A DNA stretch of 64,000 nucleotides from Fontibacterium sp040404065. Lineage in GTDB: Bacteria > Pseudomonadota > Alphaproteobacteria > Pelagibacterales > Pelagibacteraceae. The DNA lies in the NCBI GenBank assembly GCA_040404065.1, contig JBBAJM010000001.1, one strand, 5' to 3'. Positions 33,163-42,278 of the stretch are shown here, piece after piece. Position numbers and translations under genes: made by a program. Every line of letters starts with the position of its first letter. Within the stretch, counting starts at the first letter, position 1. The notes below the pieces were generated by a model, which did no database searches, was not told the DNA's origin, and was given only the letters and a program-made list of their open reading frames with translations.

Positions 33163-34542
33163 ATGCCCCAAGAAGCCATTTATTCTTCTAAACTAAAAAC
33201 TGGACATGTATTTACAGAAGAAGAAACTAATTCATTAACTTCAAATATTAGAGAGAACAACTTTGTTTTTGTTCATGATTTCTTAGATAGGTATCACCCG
33301 GCCGATTTAGCTGATTTAGTTAAGACGTTACCCGATGAAATTCAAATAAAGCTATTTAGTCATAAATCAGCAGATTTAAATCCTGAAGTTGTTTTAGGAT
33401 TATCCGATAATTTACAAAAAGAAATTTTAGAACAACTTTCACCGGATGCCATTTCTAATATTGTTAAAGAATTAGAATCTGATGATGCGTTTCAAATTAT
33501 TGAAAACGTACCAGAGGAATCTAGAAATCAAATATTAATTAATCTTCCTCAAAAAGATCAGAATTTTTTTAGATTAGGATTGCAATACCCAAGAGATTCA
33601 GCCGCAAGAATTATGCAGCGAGAATTTGTTGCAGTAGACGTTAATTGGACTGTTGGACAAACCATTGATTATTTAAGAGATGCAACAGATCTTCCGGAGC
33701 AATTTTTTGAAATATTCATAGTTGACCAAGATCAAAAGCCATTAGGAACCATTTCTTCATCTAGAGTATTGAGAACAGATCGAAATATTAAGATGAAAGA
33801 TATTGTGAATGAAAACAAAATATTAGTTCAGGCTGATCTTGATAAAGAAAAAGTAGGTAATATTTTTAGTCAGTATAATTTAATTTCAGCAGGAGTTATT
33901 GATAAAGATCAAAAGTTAGTTGGTGTGATCACCGGAGATGACATTGTAAACGTTATTAAAGAAGAAGCAGTTGAGGATGCTCTAAGATTAGGGGGTGTAG
34001 GTTCAGAGGAAGATATTACTGACAATCCTATCACAACATCTAAGAAACGTTTTTTATGGTTATTTATTAATTTACTAACTGCAGTTCTTGCTTCTTGGGT
34101 TATTGGAATTTTTGATCTTACAATTCAAAAAGTTGTTGCACTTGCAATTCTTATGCCAATCGTTGCCTCGCAAGGAGGAAATGCTGCTACACAAACTTTA
34201 GCAGTTACTATTCAACTTATCGCTTCACAGCAGCTGACTTTTAAAAATGTAGCAAAGATTATTAACAGAGAAATTGTAACCGGTCTTTTAAATGGAATTG
34301 TGTTTGCCTTTATTACAGGACTCTTTGTTTATTTTTGGTTTGGCGACATTAGAATTTCAGCGATTATAGGCGTCGCAATGATTATTAATTTAACAGCAGC
34401 AGGCCTAGCTGGAATTGGTATTCCAGTCTTTATGCATAAAATTAAAATTGACCCCGCAGTTTCGGCTGGAGTTTTTATAACAACTGTTACAGACTGTTGT
34501 GGCTATGCTTCTTTCCTTGGTATCGCCAGAATGTTTCTTTAA
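33163..34542 (+). CDS. mgtE: MgtE family magnesium transporter
   Basis: Mg2+-selective channel of the inner membrane. The 459-residue protein has the three expected parts: an N-terminal superhelical domain (about 20-135, LHP-type VKTLPDEIQIKLF repeats), a tandem CBS pair (about 140-265), and five C-terminal transmembrane helices (about 290-459) including the pore segment GIPVFMHKIKIDPAVSAGVFITTVTDCCGY. The pore aspartate of MgtE is in TVTDCCGY. The cytosolic domains give Mg2+ feedback gating. The gene is monocistronic with a hairpin in its leader. Confidence 0.94.
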   Translation: MPQEAIYSSKLKTGHVFTEEETNSLTSNIRENNFVFVHDFLDRYHPADLADLVKTLPDEIQIKLFSHKSADLNPEVVLGLSDNLQKEILEQLSPDAISNIVKELESDDAFQIIENVPEESRNQILINLPQKDQNFFRLGLQYPRDSAARIMQREFVAVDVNWTVGQTIDYLRDATDLPEQFFEIFIVDQDQKPLGTISSSRVLRTDRNIKMKDIVNENKILVQADLDKEKVGNIFSQYNLISAGVIDKDQKLVGVITGDDIVNVIKEEAVEDALRLGGVGSEEDITDNPITTSKKRFLWLFINLLTAVLASWVIGIFDLTIQKVVALAILMPIVASQGGNAATQTLAVTIQLIASQQLTFKNVAKIINREIVTGLLNGIVFAFITGLFVYFWFGDIRISAIIGVAMIINLTAAGLAGIGIPVFMHKIKIDPAVSAGVFITTVTDCCGYASFLGIARMFL

Positions 34543-34545
34543 TTA

Positions 34546-35382
34546 TTACTGAACCCAATTATTAAATTTTAGTTCACTTTCAGTTTCAGATTTTTTTAGG
34601 TTATTAAATAAAAGATCCAAGGATGGACTTATATCTTTTACAATTGAGTATGGAGTATTGATAATAAACAAACCGCTACCTTGCATTCCTTTATTTGTTT
34701 TATCAGTTATCATTTCAATATGAGTAAGATTTTTAAATTTAAGTTCTAAAAAATTTTTAACAAAACCTTCTGATTTTTTATTTTTTAAAACAGGATACCA
34801 AACAATATAAATACCAAGAGGAAATTTTTTATAACATGAAGAAACTAATTTTGTGACTTTGTCATATTCGTCCTTAAGTTCATAAGAAGGATCAATAAGT
34901 ATAACTGCTCTTTTTTCTTTCGGAGGAATTATTTTTATTAATTTTTGGTAACAGTCTTCTTTTTCAATTGTAATTCTTAAATCATCTTTAAAATTGTTAT
35001 TAAGATTTAAAAATTCATTAGAATGCAATTCAAAAAAATGAAGTCTATCATTTTGTCTTAAACTTTGTGCCGCAAGCCAGCTTGATCCTGGGTATACTTC
35101 AATTTTAGAATTAGGATTTAGAATTTTTATTAAATCGAGATAATTTTTGAGAAAAATTTCATCATTTATAAGTTTAAATATTTTTGTTATACCCAAAAGA
35201 TATTCTTTATTCTTTTGCATATAAGGATCAGAAATTAAATATTTTCCAGCTCCAGCATGAGCGTCAACAAATAAAAAGTTTTTATCTTTTTTCTTTAAAT
35301 AATCTAAAACGTACAGAAGTATAAAATGCTTTATAACATCAGCAGCATTTCCTGCATGAAATCCATGCCTGTAGCTCAGCAT
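34546..35382 (-). CDS. rlmJ: 23S rRNA (adenine-2030-N6)-methyltransferase
   Basis: SAM-dependent methyltransferase modifying A2030 of 23S rRNA. The 278-residue protein starts MLSYRHGFHAGNAADVIKH, the RlmJ/YhiR hallmark, followed by FVDAHAGAGKYL (SAM site) and the catalytic motif ALVIDPSYE-like VILIDPSYELKDEYD. The C-terminal MQGSGLFIINTPY is also typical. It follows the HIT gene by 1 bp in the same direction and abuts mgtE convergently. Confidence 0.92.
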   Translation of the reverse strand: MLSYRHGFHAGNAADVIKHFILLYVLDYLKKKDKNFLFVDAHAGAGKYLISDPYMQKNKEYLLGITKIFKLINDEIFLKNYLDLIKILNPNSKIEVYPGSSWLAAQSLRQNDRLHFFELHSNEFLNLNNNFKDDLRITIEKEDCYQKLIKIIPPKEKRAVILIDPSYELKDEYDKVTKLVSSCYKKFPLGIYIVWYPVLKNKKSEGFVKNFLELKFKNLTHIEMITDKTNKGMQGSGLFIINTPYSIVKDISPSLDLLFNNLKKSETESELKFNNWVQ

Positions 35383-35383
35383 A

Positions 35384-35779
35384 TTAAATAAGTTTTTGTA
35401 ATTTTTTTATAGTCTCAGCTAATTTTTTTTTTTTATAAGGCTTTGCTTTAGTAACCCAAACAGGAAGAGGCCAAGTACTATCTTTTTTATTTCTTGCAAT
35501 AACATGAATGTGCAATTGCGGAATAATATTGCCAACTTTTTCAACATTTAAATTGTAAGCATTAAAACTTTTTTTCATTATTCTGCTGCAGTAATCGATC
35601 TCTGACATAAGTTTCATTTGATCTTTTTTATTTAGATCTAATATTTGTCTAGCACCTTTTCTTTTTGGGATAAGAATGATCCATGGAAACTTAGCGTTAT
35701 CCATTAATCGAATAGTGCACAGGTCTAAATCAGCAATAGAATGAGTAGTTTTCAAAAATTTTTTGTGTAATTTAATCAT
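35384..35779 (-). CDS. HIT family nucleotide hydrolase (Q-x-H-x-H variant)
   Basis: Small histidine-triad protein, probably a nucleotidyl hydrolase or transferase. In the 131-residue protein the triad region reads NIIPQLHIHVIARNKKDSTWP, so the first His of the usual HxHxH is Gln; the same QLHxHVIAR form is known in a proteobacterial HIT subgroup, so this is likely a normal variant and not a loss. The N-terminal LCTIRLMDNAKFPWIILIP fits the family. The next gene in the operon is rlmJ. The substrate is unknown. Confidence 0.87.
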   Translation of the reverse strand: MIKLHKKFLKTTHSIADLDLCTIRLMDNAKFPWIILIPKRKGARQILDLNKKDQMKLMSEIDYCSRIMKKSFNAYNLNVEKVGNIIPQLHIHVIARNKKDSTWPLPVWVTKAKPYKKKKLAETIKKLQKLI

Positions 35780-35806
35780 TTAATTAAGTTAAATAGCTAT
35801 TTTACG

Positions 35807-36133
35807 ATGGATTTAAAGAAAATTAGTAAAAAGATTAAAAGCTTTGTTAAAGCAAGGGATTGGGATCAATTTCATTCTCCTAAAAATTTATCCATGGCAT
35901 TATCTGTTGAAGCTTCAGAACTTGTAGAGATTTTTCAATGGCTAAAAGAAAGTGATTTAAAAAAAGTTGATAAACAAAAAGTAGCAGATGAAATTGCTGA
36001 TATTTTTTTTTATTTAGTAAGAATTTCTCAAAAAATGAATATTGATATTGAAAAAAGTTTTTACACAAAGTTAAAGAAGAATGTTATAAAATACCCTGTA
36101 TCTTTATCTAAGGGAAATAGTAAAAAAAGATGA
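35807..36133 (+). CDS. MazG-like nucleotide pyrophosphohydrolase
   Basis: All-alpha NTP pyrophosphatase that hydrolyses nucleotides such as dCTP or modified dNTPs to monophosphates. The 108 residues carry LSMALSVEASELVEIFQW and DEIADIFFYLVRISQ, giving the paired ExxE and ExxD metal sites of the MazG/RS21-C6 group. Length and single domain suit the short dCTPase-like type as opposed to full MazG. Its stop overlaps the DUF192 start as ATGA, so the two are coupled. It lies divergent from the HIT gene, also a nucleotide enzyme, with a 27-bp spacer. Confidence 0.87.
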   Translation: MDLKKISKKIKSFVKARDWDQFHSPKNLSMALSVEASELVEIFQWLKESDLKKVDKQKVADEIADIFFYLVRISQKMNIDIEKSFYTKLKKNVIKYPVSLSKGNSKKR

Positions 36134-36567
36134 TAAAAGAATTTATAAAAGTTCTAATTTTTATTTTTTTATTCACAAATCATTCGGTTGCACAATTAGC
36201 ATTATCAAAAGTTAAAATTGAAATTGGTTCAAAAACTTTAATCGCAGAAATTGCAGAAACAGACGAAGAGCAAGAAGAAGGATTAATGCATCGAGATACT
36301 TTAGGAAAAGATCAGGGAATGTTATTTTTGTTCGAAGAAGGATCGACTCCATGCTTTTGGATGAAAGATACAAAAATTCCTTTATCAATTGCTTTTATTA
36401 ATAAAGACAACATGATTGTTAAAATAGAAGATATGCAACCTTTAACAGAAAAAGAACATTGTTCGGGAAGTCCCGTTGTTCTTGCCTTAGAAGTTAATCA
36501 AGGCTGGTTTAAAGATAACAATATTAAAGCAGGGGATAAAGTTTTAAGTATTAAAAGAATTAATTAA
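36130..36567 (+). CDS. DUF192 family secreted protein
   Basis: A 145-residue exported protein with a signal peptide (about 1-21, cleavage near VAQL). The DUF192 core is clear: EEGLMHRDTLGKDQGMLFLFEEGSTPCFWMKDTKIPLSIAFI, then EHCSGSPVVLALEVNQGW. The family is widespread in bacteria and archaea; its biochemical function is not established. Translational coupling to the MazG-like gene by a 4-bp overlap is the only functional hint. Confidence 0.9.
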   Translation: MIKEFIKVLIFIFLFTNHSVAQLALSKVKIEIGSKTLIAEIAETDEEQEEGLMHRDTLGKDQGMLFLFEEGSTPCFWMKDTKIPLSIAFINKDNMIVKIEDMQPLTEKEHCSGSPVVLALEVNQGWFKDNNIKAGDKVLSIKRIN

Positions 36568-36609
36568 CAATATTGTTATTTAATACTTTAAACATTATAA
36601 GAAATTATC

Positions 36610-38115
36610 TTGAAAGAATTTAAAGTTAAAGTTTACCCATCAAAAATAAATTTACCAAAAGAAGAACAACTTGCTTACAGAATAGCAAAAGTTGCAAATG
36701 ATAATGCGCCACTCGATGAAAAAGCTGTCGACATGGTTATTAATAGAATTATTGATAACGCCTCTGTCGCAATAGCTTCCTTTTCAAGACAAGCCGTTGT
36801 AACTGCAAGAGAAATGGCATTAGCACATCCAAGAGCAAATGGTGCTACAGTTTTTGGAATTGATTCTAAAAAAAAATTTGATTGTGAATGGGCAGCATGG
36901 GCTAATGGCACTGCAGTTAGAGAGTTAGATTTTCACGATACTTTTTTAGCAGCAGATTACAGTCATCCAGGAGATAATATTCCAGCTATTTTAGCAGTCG
37001 CTCAACAAAAAGAATTAAATGGGATGGATTTAATTCGAGGAATTTTAACGGGTTATGAAATACAGGTCAATTTAGTAAAAGGAATTTGTCTACACGAACA
37101 TAAAATTGATCATATCGCTCATTTAGGACCAAGTGTTGCAGCAGGATTAGGATCTTTATTAAAATTAGATACTGAAACTATTTATCAAGCTGTTCAACAA
37201 GCCTTACACACAACCATATCAACTCGACAATCTAGAAAAGGAGATATTTCTAGCTGGAAAGCATTTGCTCCTGCACATGCTGGAAAACTTGCTATAGAAG
37301 CGGTTGATCGCTGCATGAGAGGTGAAAGAGCTCCCAACCCAATTTACGAAGGAGAAGATAGTGTTATTGCTAGAATTTTATCAGGACCCGACGCTGAATA
37401 TATCGTTCCGCTTTCAGATAGAGGCGAATCCAAAAAAGTAATTTTAGAAACTTATACAAAAGAACATTCAGCAGAATACCAAGCTCAAGCTTTAATAGAT
37501 TTAGCGCGTGATATGAGAACAAAGATTAAAGATTTTTCTAAAATAAAGAGTATTGAAATTCACACATCTCATCATACGCATTACGTTATTGGCACAGGCG
37601 CTAATGATCCGCAAAAGATGGATCCAAATGCAAGCAGAGAAACATTAGATCATTCTATTATGTATATTTTTGCAGTCGCTCTAGAAGATGGAAAATGGCA
37701 TCACGAAGATTCTTATACTCCGCAAAGAGCAAAGAAAGAAAGCACAGTTACGCTTTGGAAAAAAATAACAACATTTGAAGACAAAGAGTGGACTAAAAAA
37801 TATCACGATAAAGATCCTAAAAAGAAATGTTTTGGAGGAAGAGTAATCATTAAGATGAATGACGGTAGTAAAATTGAAGATGAATTGGGAATTGCAGATG
37901 CAAATCCTTGGGGTAAACGTCCTTTTGAAAGAAAGAATTACATAGAAAAATTTAAAACTCTAACTAAAGGTATTATTTCAGAATCTGAGTCAGCAAGATT
38001 TTTGCAAGCTGTTCAGAATTTGAGAAATCTTAAAAACAAAGAGTTAGATCAATTAAATATTGAAGTTGTTGAAAAGATTCAAAGCGTTACTCGAAAAAAA
38101 TCTGCAATATTTTAA
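36610..38115 (+). CDS. prpD: 2-methylcitrate dehydratase (PrpD/MmgE family)
   Basis: Dehydrates 2-methylcitrate in the propionate (methylcitrate) pathway. The 501-residue protein has typical MmgE/PrpD features: NGTAVRELDFHDTFLAADYSHPGDNIPAILAVAQ (catalytic His/Asp region), SRKGDISSWKAFAPAHAGKLA, and HHTHYVIGTGANDPQKMDPNASRETLDHSI. The start is a TTG at 36610 with no clear Shine-Dalgarno sequence; no in-frame ATG gives a better N-terminus. No prpB or prpC lies next to it. The PLD-like gene follows with zero spacing. Confidence 0.9.
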   Translation: MKEFKVKVYPSKINLPKEEQLAYRIAKVANDNAPLDEKAVDMVINRIIDNASVAIASFSRQAVVTAREMALAHPRANGATVFGIDSKKKFDCEWAAWANGTAVRELDFHDTFLAADYSHPGDNIPAILAVAQQKELNGMDLIRGILTGYEIQVNLVKGICLHEHKIDHIAHLGPSVAAGLGSLLKLDTETIYQAVQQALHTTISTRQSRKGDISSWKAFAPAHAGKLAIEAVDRCMRGERAPNPIYEGEDSVIARILSGPDAEYIVPLSDRGESKKVILETYTKEHSAEYQAQALIDLARDMRTKIKDFSKIKSIEIHTSHHTHYVIGTGANDPQKMDPNASRETLDHSIMYIFAVALEDGKWHHEDSYTPQRAKKESTVTLWKKITTFEDKEWTKKYHDKDPKKKCFGGRVIIKMNDGSKIEDELGIADANPWGKRPFERKNYIEKFKTLTKGIISESESARFLQAVQNLRNLKNKELDQLNIEVVEKIQSVTRKKSAIF

Positions 38116-38619
38116 ATGAAAAAAATAATTTTTGTTTTTTTTATTTTATTATCAAAACCTCTTTTAGCTTCCGAACTGGTTACTTGTTTTACTCCAGATG
38201 AAAATTGTACTGATTTAATTGTAAAACAAATTAATCAAGCAAAGACATCTGTTTATGTTCAGGCATACGGCCTTACTAGCAAACCAATAATAGAAGCTAT
38301 TGCTAATGCCAAATCTCGTGGCCTCGAAATTAAAATGATTCTTGATAAAGTGAATGAAACAAAACAGGGGGATGGAGCTAGATATTTAACCGCTAAAGAT
38401 ATTGAGATATTAATAGATAGCAAAGTTGCTATTGCTCACAATAAAGTGATGGTTATTGATGGGAAGAATATTATTACAGGCAGTTTTAATTTTACAAAAT
38501 CAGCACAAGATAGAAACGCAGAAAATGTTTTAATTATTTTAGATGATCCAATAATTGCTAAAAAATATATTGCTAATTGGGAAAAACGAGCTGCAGTATC
38601 TAGAAATATTAAAGAATAA
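38116..38619 (+). CDS. Secreted phospholipase D-like / Nuc-type nuclease
   Basis: Single-HKD protein of 167 residues with a signal peptide (1-18, cleavage after LLAS). One HKD motif is present, HNKVMVIDGKNIITGSFNF, so the enzyme would act as a dimer, as in the bacterial endonuclease Nuc. The AKTSVYVQAYGLTSKPIIEAI segment also matches Nuc-like proteins. Likely periplasmic, cutting DNA or phosphodiester compounds, perhaps for nutrient salvage. The gene begins immediately after the prpD stop codon, but a functional connection is not obvious. Confidence 0.88.
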   Translation: MKKIIFVFFILLSKPLLASELVTCFTPDENCTDLIVKQINQAKTSVYVQAYGLTSKPIIEAIANAKSRGLEIKMILDKVNETKQGDGARYLTAKDIEILIDSKVAIAHNKVMVIDGKNIITGSFNFTKSAQDRNAENVLIILDDPIIAKKYIANWEKRAAVSRNIKE

Positions 38620-38623
38620 AATT

Positions 38624-38731
38624 TTATAATAATTTATTAATCTTTTTTCTATTATATTTTTTTTTATTTTTAATAACTCTTTTTTTAAATTTTGGAGTGC
38701 GTAATGCTTTGGCAACAGGGTTTCTCTTCAT
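38624..38731 (-). CDS. Small basic protein, ArfA-like (35 aa)
   Basis: A short ORF beginning MKRNPVAKALRTPKFKKRV and continuing IKNKKKYNRKK to the end INKLL. The layout AxAL-xxPxF(R/K)xRVxKxKK-Y-RK matches the central region of the ribosome-rescue factor ArfA, whose E. coli form reads [25 protein letters not shown]. Here the glycine-containing KKGKGSY motif is shortened to KKKY. It converges on the PLD-like gene (4-bp gap) in an otherwise empty 170-bp spacer. A rescue role at stalled ribosomes is inferred; the short length leaves doubt. Confidence 0.55.
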   Translation of the reverse strand: MKRNPVAKALRTPKFKKRVIKNKKKYNRKKINKLL

Positions 38732-38789
38732 AATGAAATTGACAATTATAACAGATTCTCTATTAAACTAATTCTAACTAGATATTATC

Positions 38790-39017
38790 GTGAAAATAAA
38801 TAAGAAATTTGAACCCTACATCTTTACTGTGATTATGGCTTTTGGCATGAGTTTTATGATGTCTTTTGTTATTTCACTAATGAATCTGGGATTTGTAGAT
38901 AATTTTTTTTCAATTTGGATTAAATCTTGGGTGCCAGCCTTTTTCATTGCTCTTATCCCGGCTTTTTTTATGGGGAAAATTGCAAGGATTGTTCTAAATC
39001 GAGTTATTGATAGGTAG
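38790..39017 (+). CDS. DUF2798 family small membrane protein
   Basis: A 75-residue protein with two hydrophobic segments (about 11-33 and 43-66). The sequence FTVIMAFGMSFMMSFVISLMNLGFVDNFFSIWIKSW is the DUF2798 pattern, with conserved N, G and the W-x(3)-W region. The start is a GTG at 38790. The function of the family is unknown. It overlaps the convergent rlmN gene by 14 bp. Confidence 0.82.
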   Translation: MKINKKFEPYIFTVIMAFGMSFMMSFVISLMNLGFVDNFFSIWIKSWVPAFFIALIPAFFMGKIARIVLNRVIDR

Positions 39018-40095
39018 TTTTTTTTCTCTCACTCTCGGTTCTAAGTTGACCGCATGCTCCAAGAATATCTTGTCCTCTAGATCTTCGAATAGTTGAAACA
39101 TAACCAGCATCTTGAATAATTTTAGAAAATTTTTCCATATCGTTTCTTTCTGTTGGTAAATAATTAACTCCAGGCCAAGGATTAAATTCAATTAAATTAA
39201 CCTTACATGGGAATTGAGCCATAATTTTTGTAAGTTGTTTAGCGCAAGTTTCAGAATCATTAATTCCTCTTAGCATCACATACTCTAAGGTAATTTTTTC
39301 TTTAGTAATTTTAGCATAATCTTTACACTGCTTTATTAGATCTTTAATTTTAAATTTTTTATTAATAGGCATAATTAATTCACGTATCTCATCAGTGGGC
39401 GCATGTAGTGATAAAGCAAGATACGTTCCGATTTCTTTTGCAGCTAAACTAATTTTGTCAGCAATCCCAGCCGTTGAAACAGTAATTTTTTTCTTTCCAT
39501 AATTAAGACCATCTTTGTCATTTAAAATTTCAACTGCAATTTTTACATTATCGTAATTATAAAAAGGTTCCCCCATTCCCATTAATACAATGTTGGTAAT
39601 TTTTTTCTGTTCTTGCCAATCATTAAGCTGCTCTTTAGCAACCATCACTTGGTTAATTATTTCAGAAAAATTTAAATTTTTAACTAATCTCTGTGTTCCG
39701 GTATGACAAAATCTACAGTTAAGAGTGCAGCCTACCTGTGAAGAAATACATAAAGTACCTCTTGTTTTTTCAGGAATAAAAACACATTCGACTTCATTGG
39801 TGTCATGCAATTGAATAAGCCACTTAATCGTTCCATCGTTTGATTTTTGTGTTTTGATAATTTTTGGTTTTTGTAATGATATTAAACTGTTTAATTGGGA
39901 ACGAAGTTCGATTGGAAAATTTGATAAATTATTAATCTCTATTAATCCTTTTTTATATATTGATTGCCATAATTGTTTTGCTCGCATCGATATTTTTTTC
40001 TCTTCTATATTGAGATCTTTAGATAAGAATTGTTTTAGATCTTGATAGTTGAAATCGAAAAAATTTTTTTGTTTTTTTTCTAAAGATAAACTCAT
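39004..40095 (-). CDS. rlmN: 23S rRNA / tRNA (adenine-C2)-methyltransferase
   Basis: Radical-SAM enzyme methylating A2503 of 23S rRNA and A37 of some tRNAs. The 363-residue protein has the [4Fe-4S] motif CTLNCRFC with Cys123, Cys127 and Cys130, the GMGEPFYNYDNV segment, and a C-terminal Cys355 in ILGACGQL that serves as the second catalytic cysteine. RRSRGQDILGACGQL is the family end. The gene is single, in the minus direction, with the DUF2798 gene overlapping its end. Confidence 0.95.
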   Translation of the reverse strand: MSLSLEKKQKNFFDFNYQDLKQFLSKDLNIEEKKISMRAKQLWQSIYKKGLIEINNLSNFPIELRSQLNSLISLQKPKIIKTQKSNDGTIKWLIQLHDTNEVECVFIPEKTRGTLCISSQVGCTLNCRFCHTGTQRLVKNLNFSEIINQVMVAKEQLNDWQEQKKITNIVLMGMGEPFYNYDNVKIAVEILNDKDGLNYGKKKITVSTAGIADKISLAAKEIGTYLALSLHAPTDEIRELIMPINKKFKIKDLIKQCKDYAKITKEKITLEYVMLRGINDSETCAKQLTKIMAQFPCKVNLIEFNPWPGVNYLPTERNDMEKFSKIIQDAGYVSTIRRSRGQDILGACGQLRTESERKKTTYQ

Positions 40096-40134
40096 GAAAT
40101 AGATTTGTTGATGAATTTTTGTAAAATATTTAAC

Positions 40135-41250
40135 TTAAATTTCTTTTATCAACTTAGTTTCCCCAATTTTAAAGACAACAGCATCCTTTTCATCATAACC
40201 AAAATTTCTAGCATTTTCTTTAAATTTTATAGGAGGTTCAAAAGGATCTTCTAAAGACATCACAATAGTTCCCCAGTGTGTACCGATAATTTTTCTAGCT
40301 CTTAAATTTCTGCCAATTTCAAGGGCTTCCTCAGGCGAAGCATGTGAGTACTTCATAATATCCTTAGGTTGGTAAGCACCAATATTTATAAAGGCGATAT
40401 CTACAGCACCATATTCTCTGCCAATTTTTTTATAAACTTCACCCATTGCAGTGTCACAACAGAACAATAATTTTCTTCCACGATATTCTATTAAAAAACT
40501 TCCCCACAATGTTTTGTTGCGATCAAATAATTGACGTTTTGACCAATGAATTGCAGGTAGTAATGTAATTTTAACTCCGTCAAAATAAACATTTTTGTTC
40601 CAATCTAATTCTGTCACGTCCTTAAATCCAAACTCTTTATAAAAACTTCCAAGTTTTAAAGGAACAACAACTTTTGCTTTTTTAAATGGAAAATTCTTTG
40701 TCGTATCGGAATCTAAGTGATCATAATGATTGTGAGTTGTTAGAACCAAATCTATTTTTGGTAGCTTTGACAGAGGGATTCCTGGATCAACGTATCTTCT
40801 AGGACCCAGTTCTACTGGACCTGCGTTAGGAGAAAAGAAAGGATCTGTAATTATAGTTTTGTCACCAATTCTAATTAAAAAAGTTGCATGTCCAATCCAT
40901 GTAATCGTATCTTCGTTTGTAAGAGCATTCAGCTGAGCAATAGCTTCTTCTTTTTTTATTACATGGTCTTTAGGAATATTTACTTTTATAGCCATTCTTT
41001 CTTTAGTGAATTTAATCCATGGAAAGTCATAATCTTCACGTTCAATACTTCCCTCAGGGTTTCTAAAAGTGCCATCAGGCAAGTGATGAAAAGGTCTGAT
41101 ATATTCTTCCTCACGTCTTGAATCCACGGAAGTTTGACTCCTGTTTTGAACTGAAGATGAGGTACAACTTGCAAGCACAATCAAGAATAGAGATAAAGTT
41201 TTATCTTTAATCGTTCTAAAAAAATTTCTTTTATTTTTAAAAGCGTTCAT
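40135..41250 (-). CDS. MBL-fold metallohydrolase lipoprotein (NAPE-PLD-like)
   Basis: A 371-residue metallo-beta-lactamase-fold enzyme. The N-terminus has a basic stretch, a hydrophobic core and a lipobox ending at Cys29 (IVLASC), so it is probably membrane-anchored on the periplasmic side. The metal site TTHNHYDHLD supplies H173, H175, D177 and H178. GPRRYVDPGIPL and WGSFLIEYRGRKLLFCCDTAMGE place it close to UlaG/N-acyl-phosphatidylethanolamine phospholipase D-like hydrolases. The actual substrate is unknown. Confidence 0.88.
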   Translation of the reverse strand: MNAFKNKRNFFRTIKDKTLSLFLIVLASCTSSSVQNRSQTSVDSRREEEYIRPFHHLPDGTFRNPEGSIEREDYDFPWIKFTKERMAIKVNIPKDHVIKKEEAIAQLNALTNEDTITWIGHATFLIRIGDKTIITDPFFSPNAGPVELGPRRYVDPGIPLSKLPKIDLVLTTHNHYDHLDSDTTKNFPFKKAKVVVPLKLGSFYKEFGFKDVTELDWNKNVYFDGVKITLLPAIHWSKRQLFDRNKTLWGSFLIEYRGRKLLFCCDTAMGEVYKKIGREYGAVDIAFINIGAYQPKDIMKYSHASPEEALEIGRNLRARKIIGTHWGTIVMSLEDPFEPPIKFKENARNFGYDEKDAVVFKIGETKLIKEI

Positions 41251-41316
41251 TAATTTTAATTTTTTAAATTAATTTTATGTTATTTTGATGTCAATTATAT
41301 TACATAAATATTTTTA

Positions 41317-42261
41317 ATGAAACCAATTGTTCCTTTTATATCAACTCTTCCCAAGCAGCAGATTAAGCATTGGATTAAAGCTTTATCTAAAAAGATGCCA
41401 AAGGAAAAAATTGTAAATTTTTCAGAAGTTAAAAAATCTGAGTATAAAAATATTAAACTTGCAATTGTTGCAAATCCAAAACCAGAAGACGTAAATAAAC
41501 TTGACAAATTAGTGTGGATTCAGAGTATTTGGGCTGGCGTTGAAAGATTAGTCACCAGATTTGATGATGATCAAATTAAGATTGTTCGATTAATAGATCC
41601 GGAGATGAGTAGAACAATGTCAGAAGCTGTACTGTCTTGGGTTTTATACTTACATCGCGATATGCCTTTTTATAAAGCTCAACAAAATAAAAGTATTTGG
41701 AAAGAAAATATTTACATTAAGCCCTCACATAAAACTGTTGGCTTTTTAGGATTAGGACAATTAGGAAAATCATCAGTTTTAAAAATATTAAATAATGGAT
41801 TTAATGTTTGCGGCTGGAGTAGGACAAAAAAAAATATAAAAAAAATTAAATGTTTTGCAGGTGAACAAGGTTTAAAAAAAATGTTAAAAATGACAGATAT
41901 TTTAGTCTGTTTAATTCCCTTAACTAAAAAAACCAAATATTTACTAAACTATAAAAAATTATCTTATTTAAAAAAAGGAGCTTCAATTATTAATTTTGCA
42001 AGAGGCCCGATAATAAAAACTATCGATCTGGTGAAACATTTAAATTCAGGAAACATTAAACATGCTGTGCTTGATGTTTTTGAAAAGGAACCACTACCTA
42101 AAGAACATGTTTTGTGGAAGCACCCTAGAGTTACTCTTCTTCCCCATATTTCTGCTAATACAGATTATGAGACTGCAACTTTAATCGTTGCTAACAATAT
42201 TAAAAATTATCGACGATTTGGAAAAATTCCAAAATTTATAGATTCGTTAAAAGGATATTAA
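41317..42261 (+). CDS. Glyoxylate/hydroxypyruvate reductase, GhrA type
   Basis: NAD(P)H-dependent D-isomer 2-hydroxyacid dehydrogenase. Of 314 residues, the nucleotide-binding GFLGLGQLGKSSV is at about 141-153, with the downstream IINFARGPIIKTIDLV segment (catalytic Arg), the Glu in AVLDVFEKEPLP and the His in LLPHISANTDY. The early PEMSRTMSEAVLSWVLYLHRDMPFYKAQQ stretch is characteristic of the GhrA subfamily. It would reduce glyoxylate or hydroxypyruvate. Single gene between convergent and divergent minus-strand neighbours. Confidence 0.88.
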   Translation: MKPIVPFISTLPKQQIKHWIKALSKKMPKEKIVNFSEVKKSEYKNIKLAIVANPKPEDVNKLDKLVWIQSIWAGVERLVTRFDDDQIKIVRLIDPEMSRTMSEAVLSWVLYLHRDMPFYKAQQNKSIWKENIYIKPSHKTVGFLGLGQLGKSSVLKILNNGFNVCGWSRTKKNIKKIKCFAGEQGLKKMLKMTDILVCLIPLTKKTKYLLNYKKLSYLKKGASIINFARGPIIKTIDLVKHLNSGNIKHAVLDVFEKEPLPKEHVLWKHPRVTLLPHISANTDYETATLIVANNIKNYRRFGKIPKFIDSLKGY

Positions 42262-42278
42262 TTATATTTTTTTAAACT

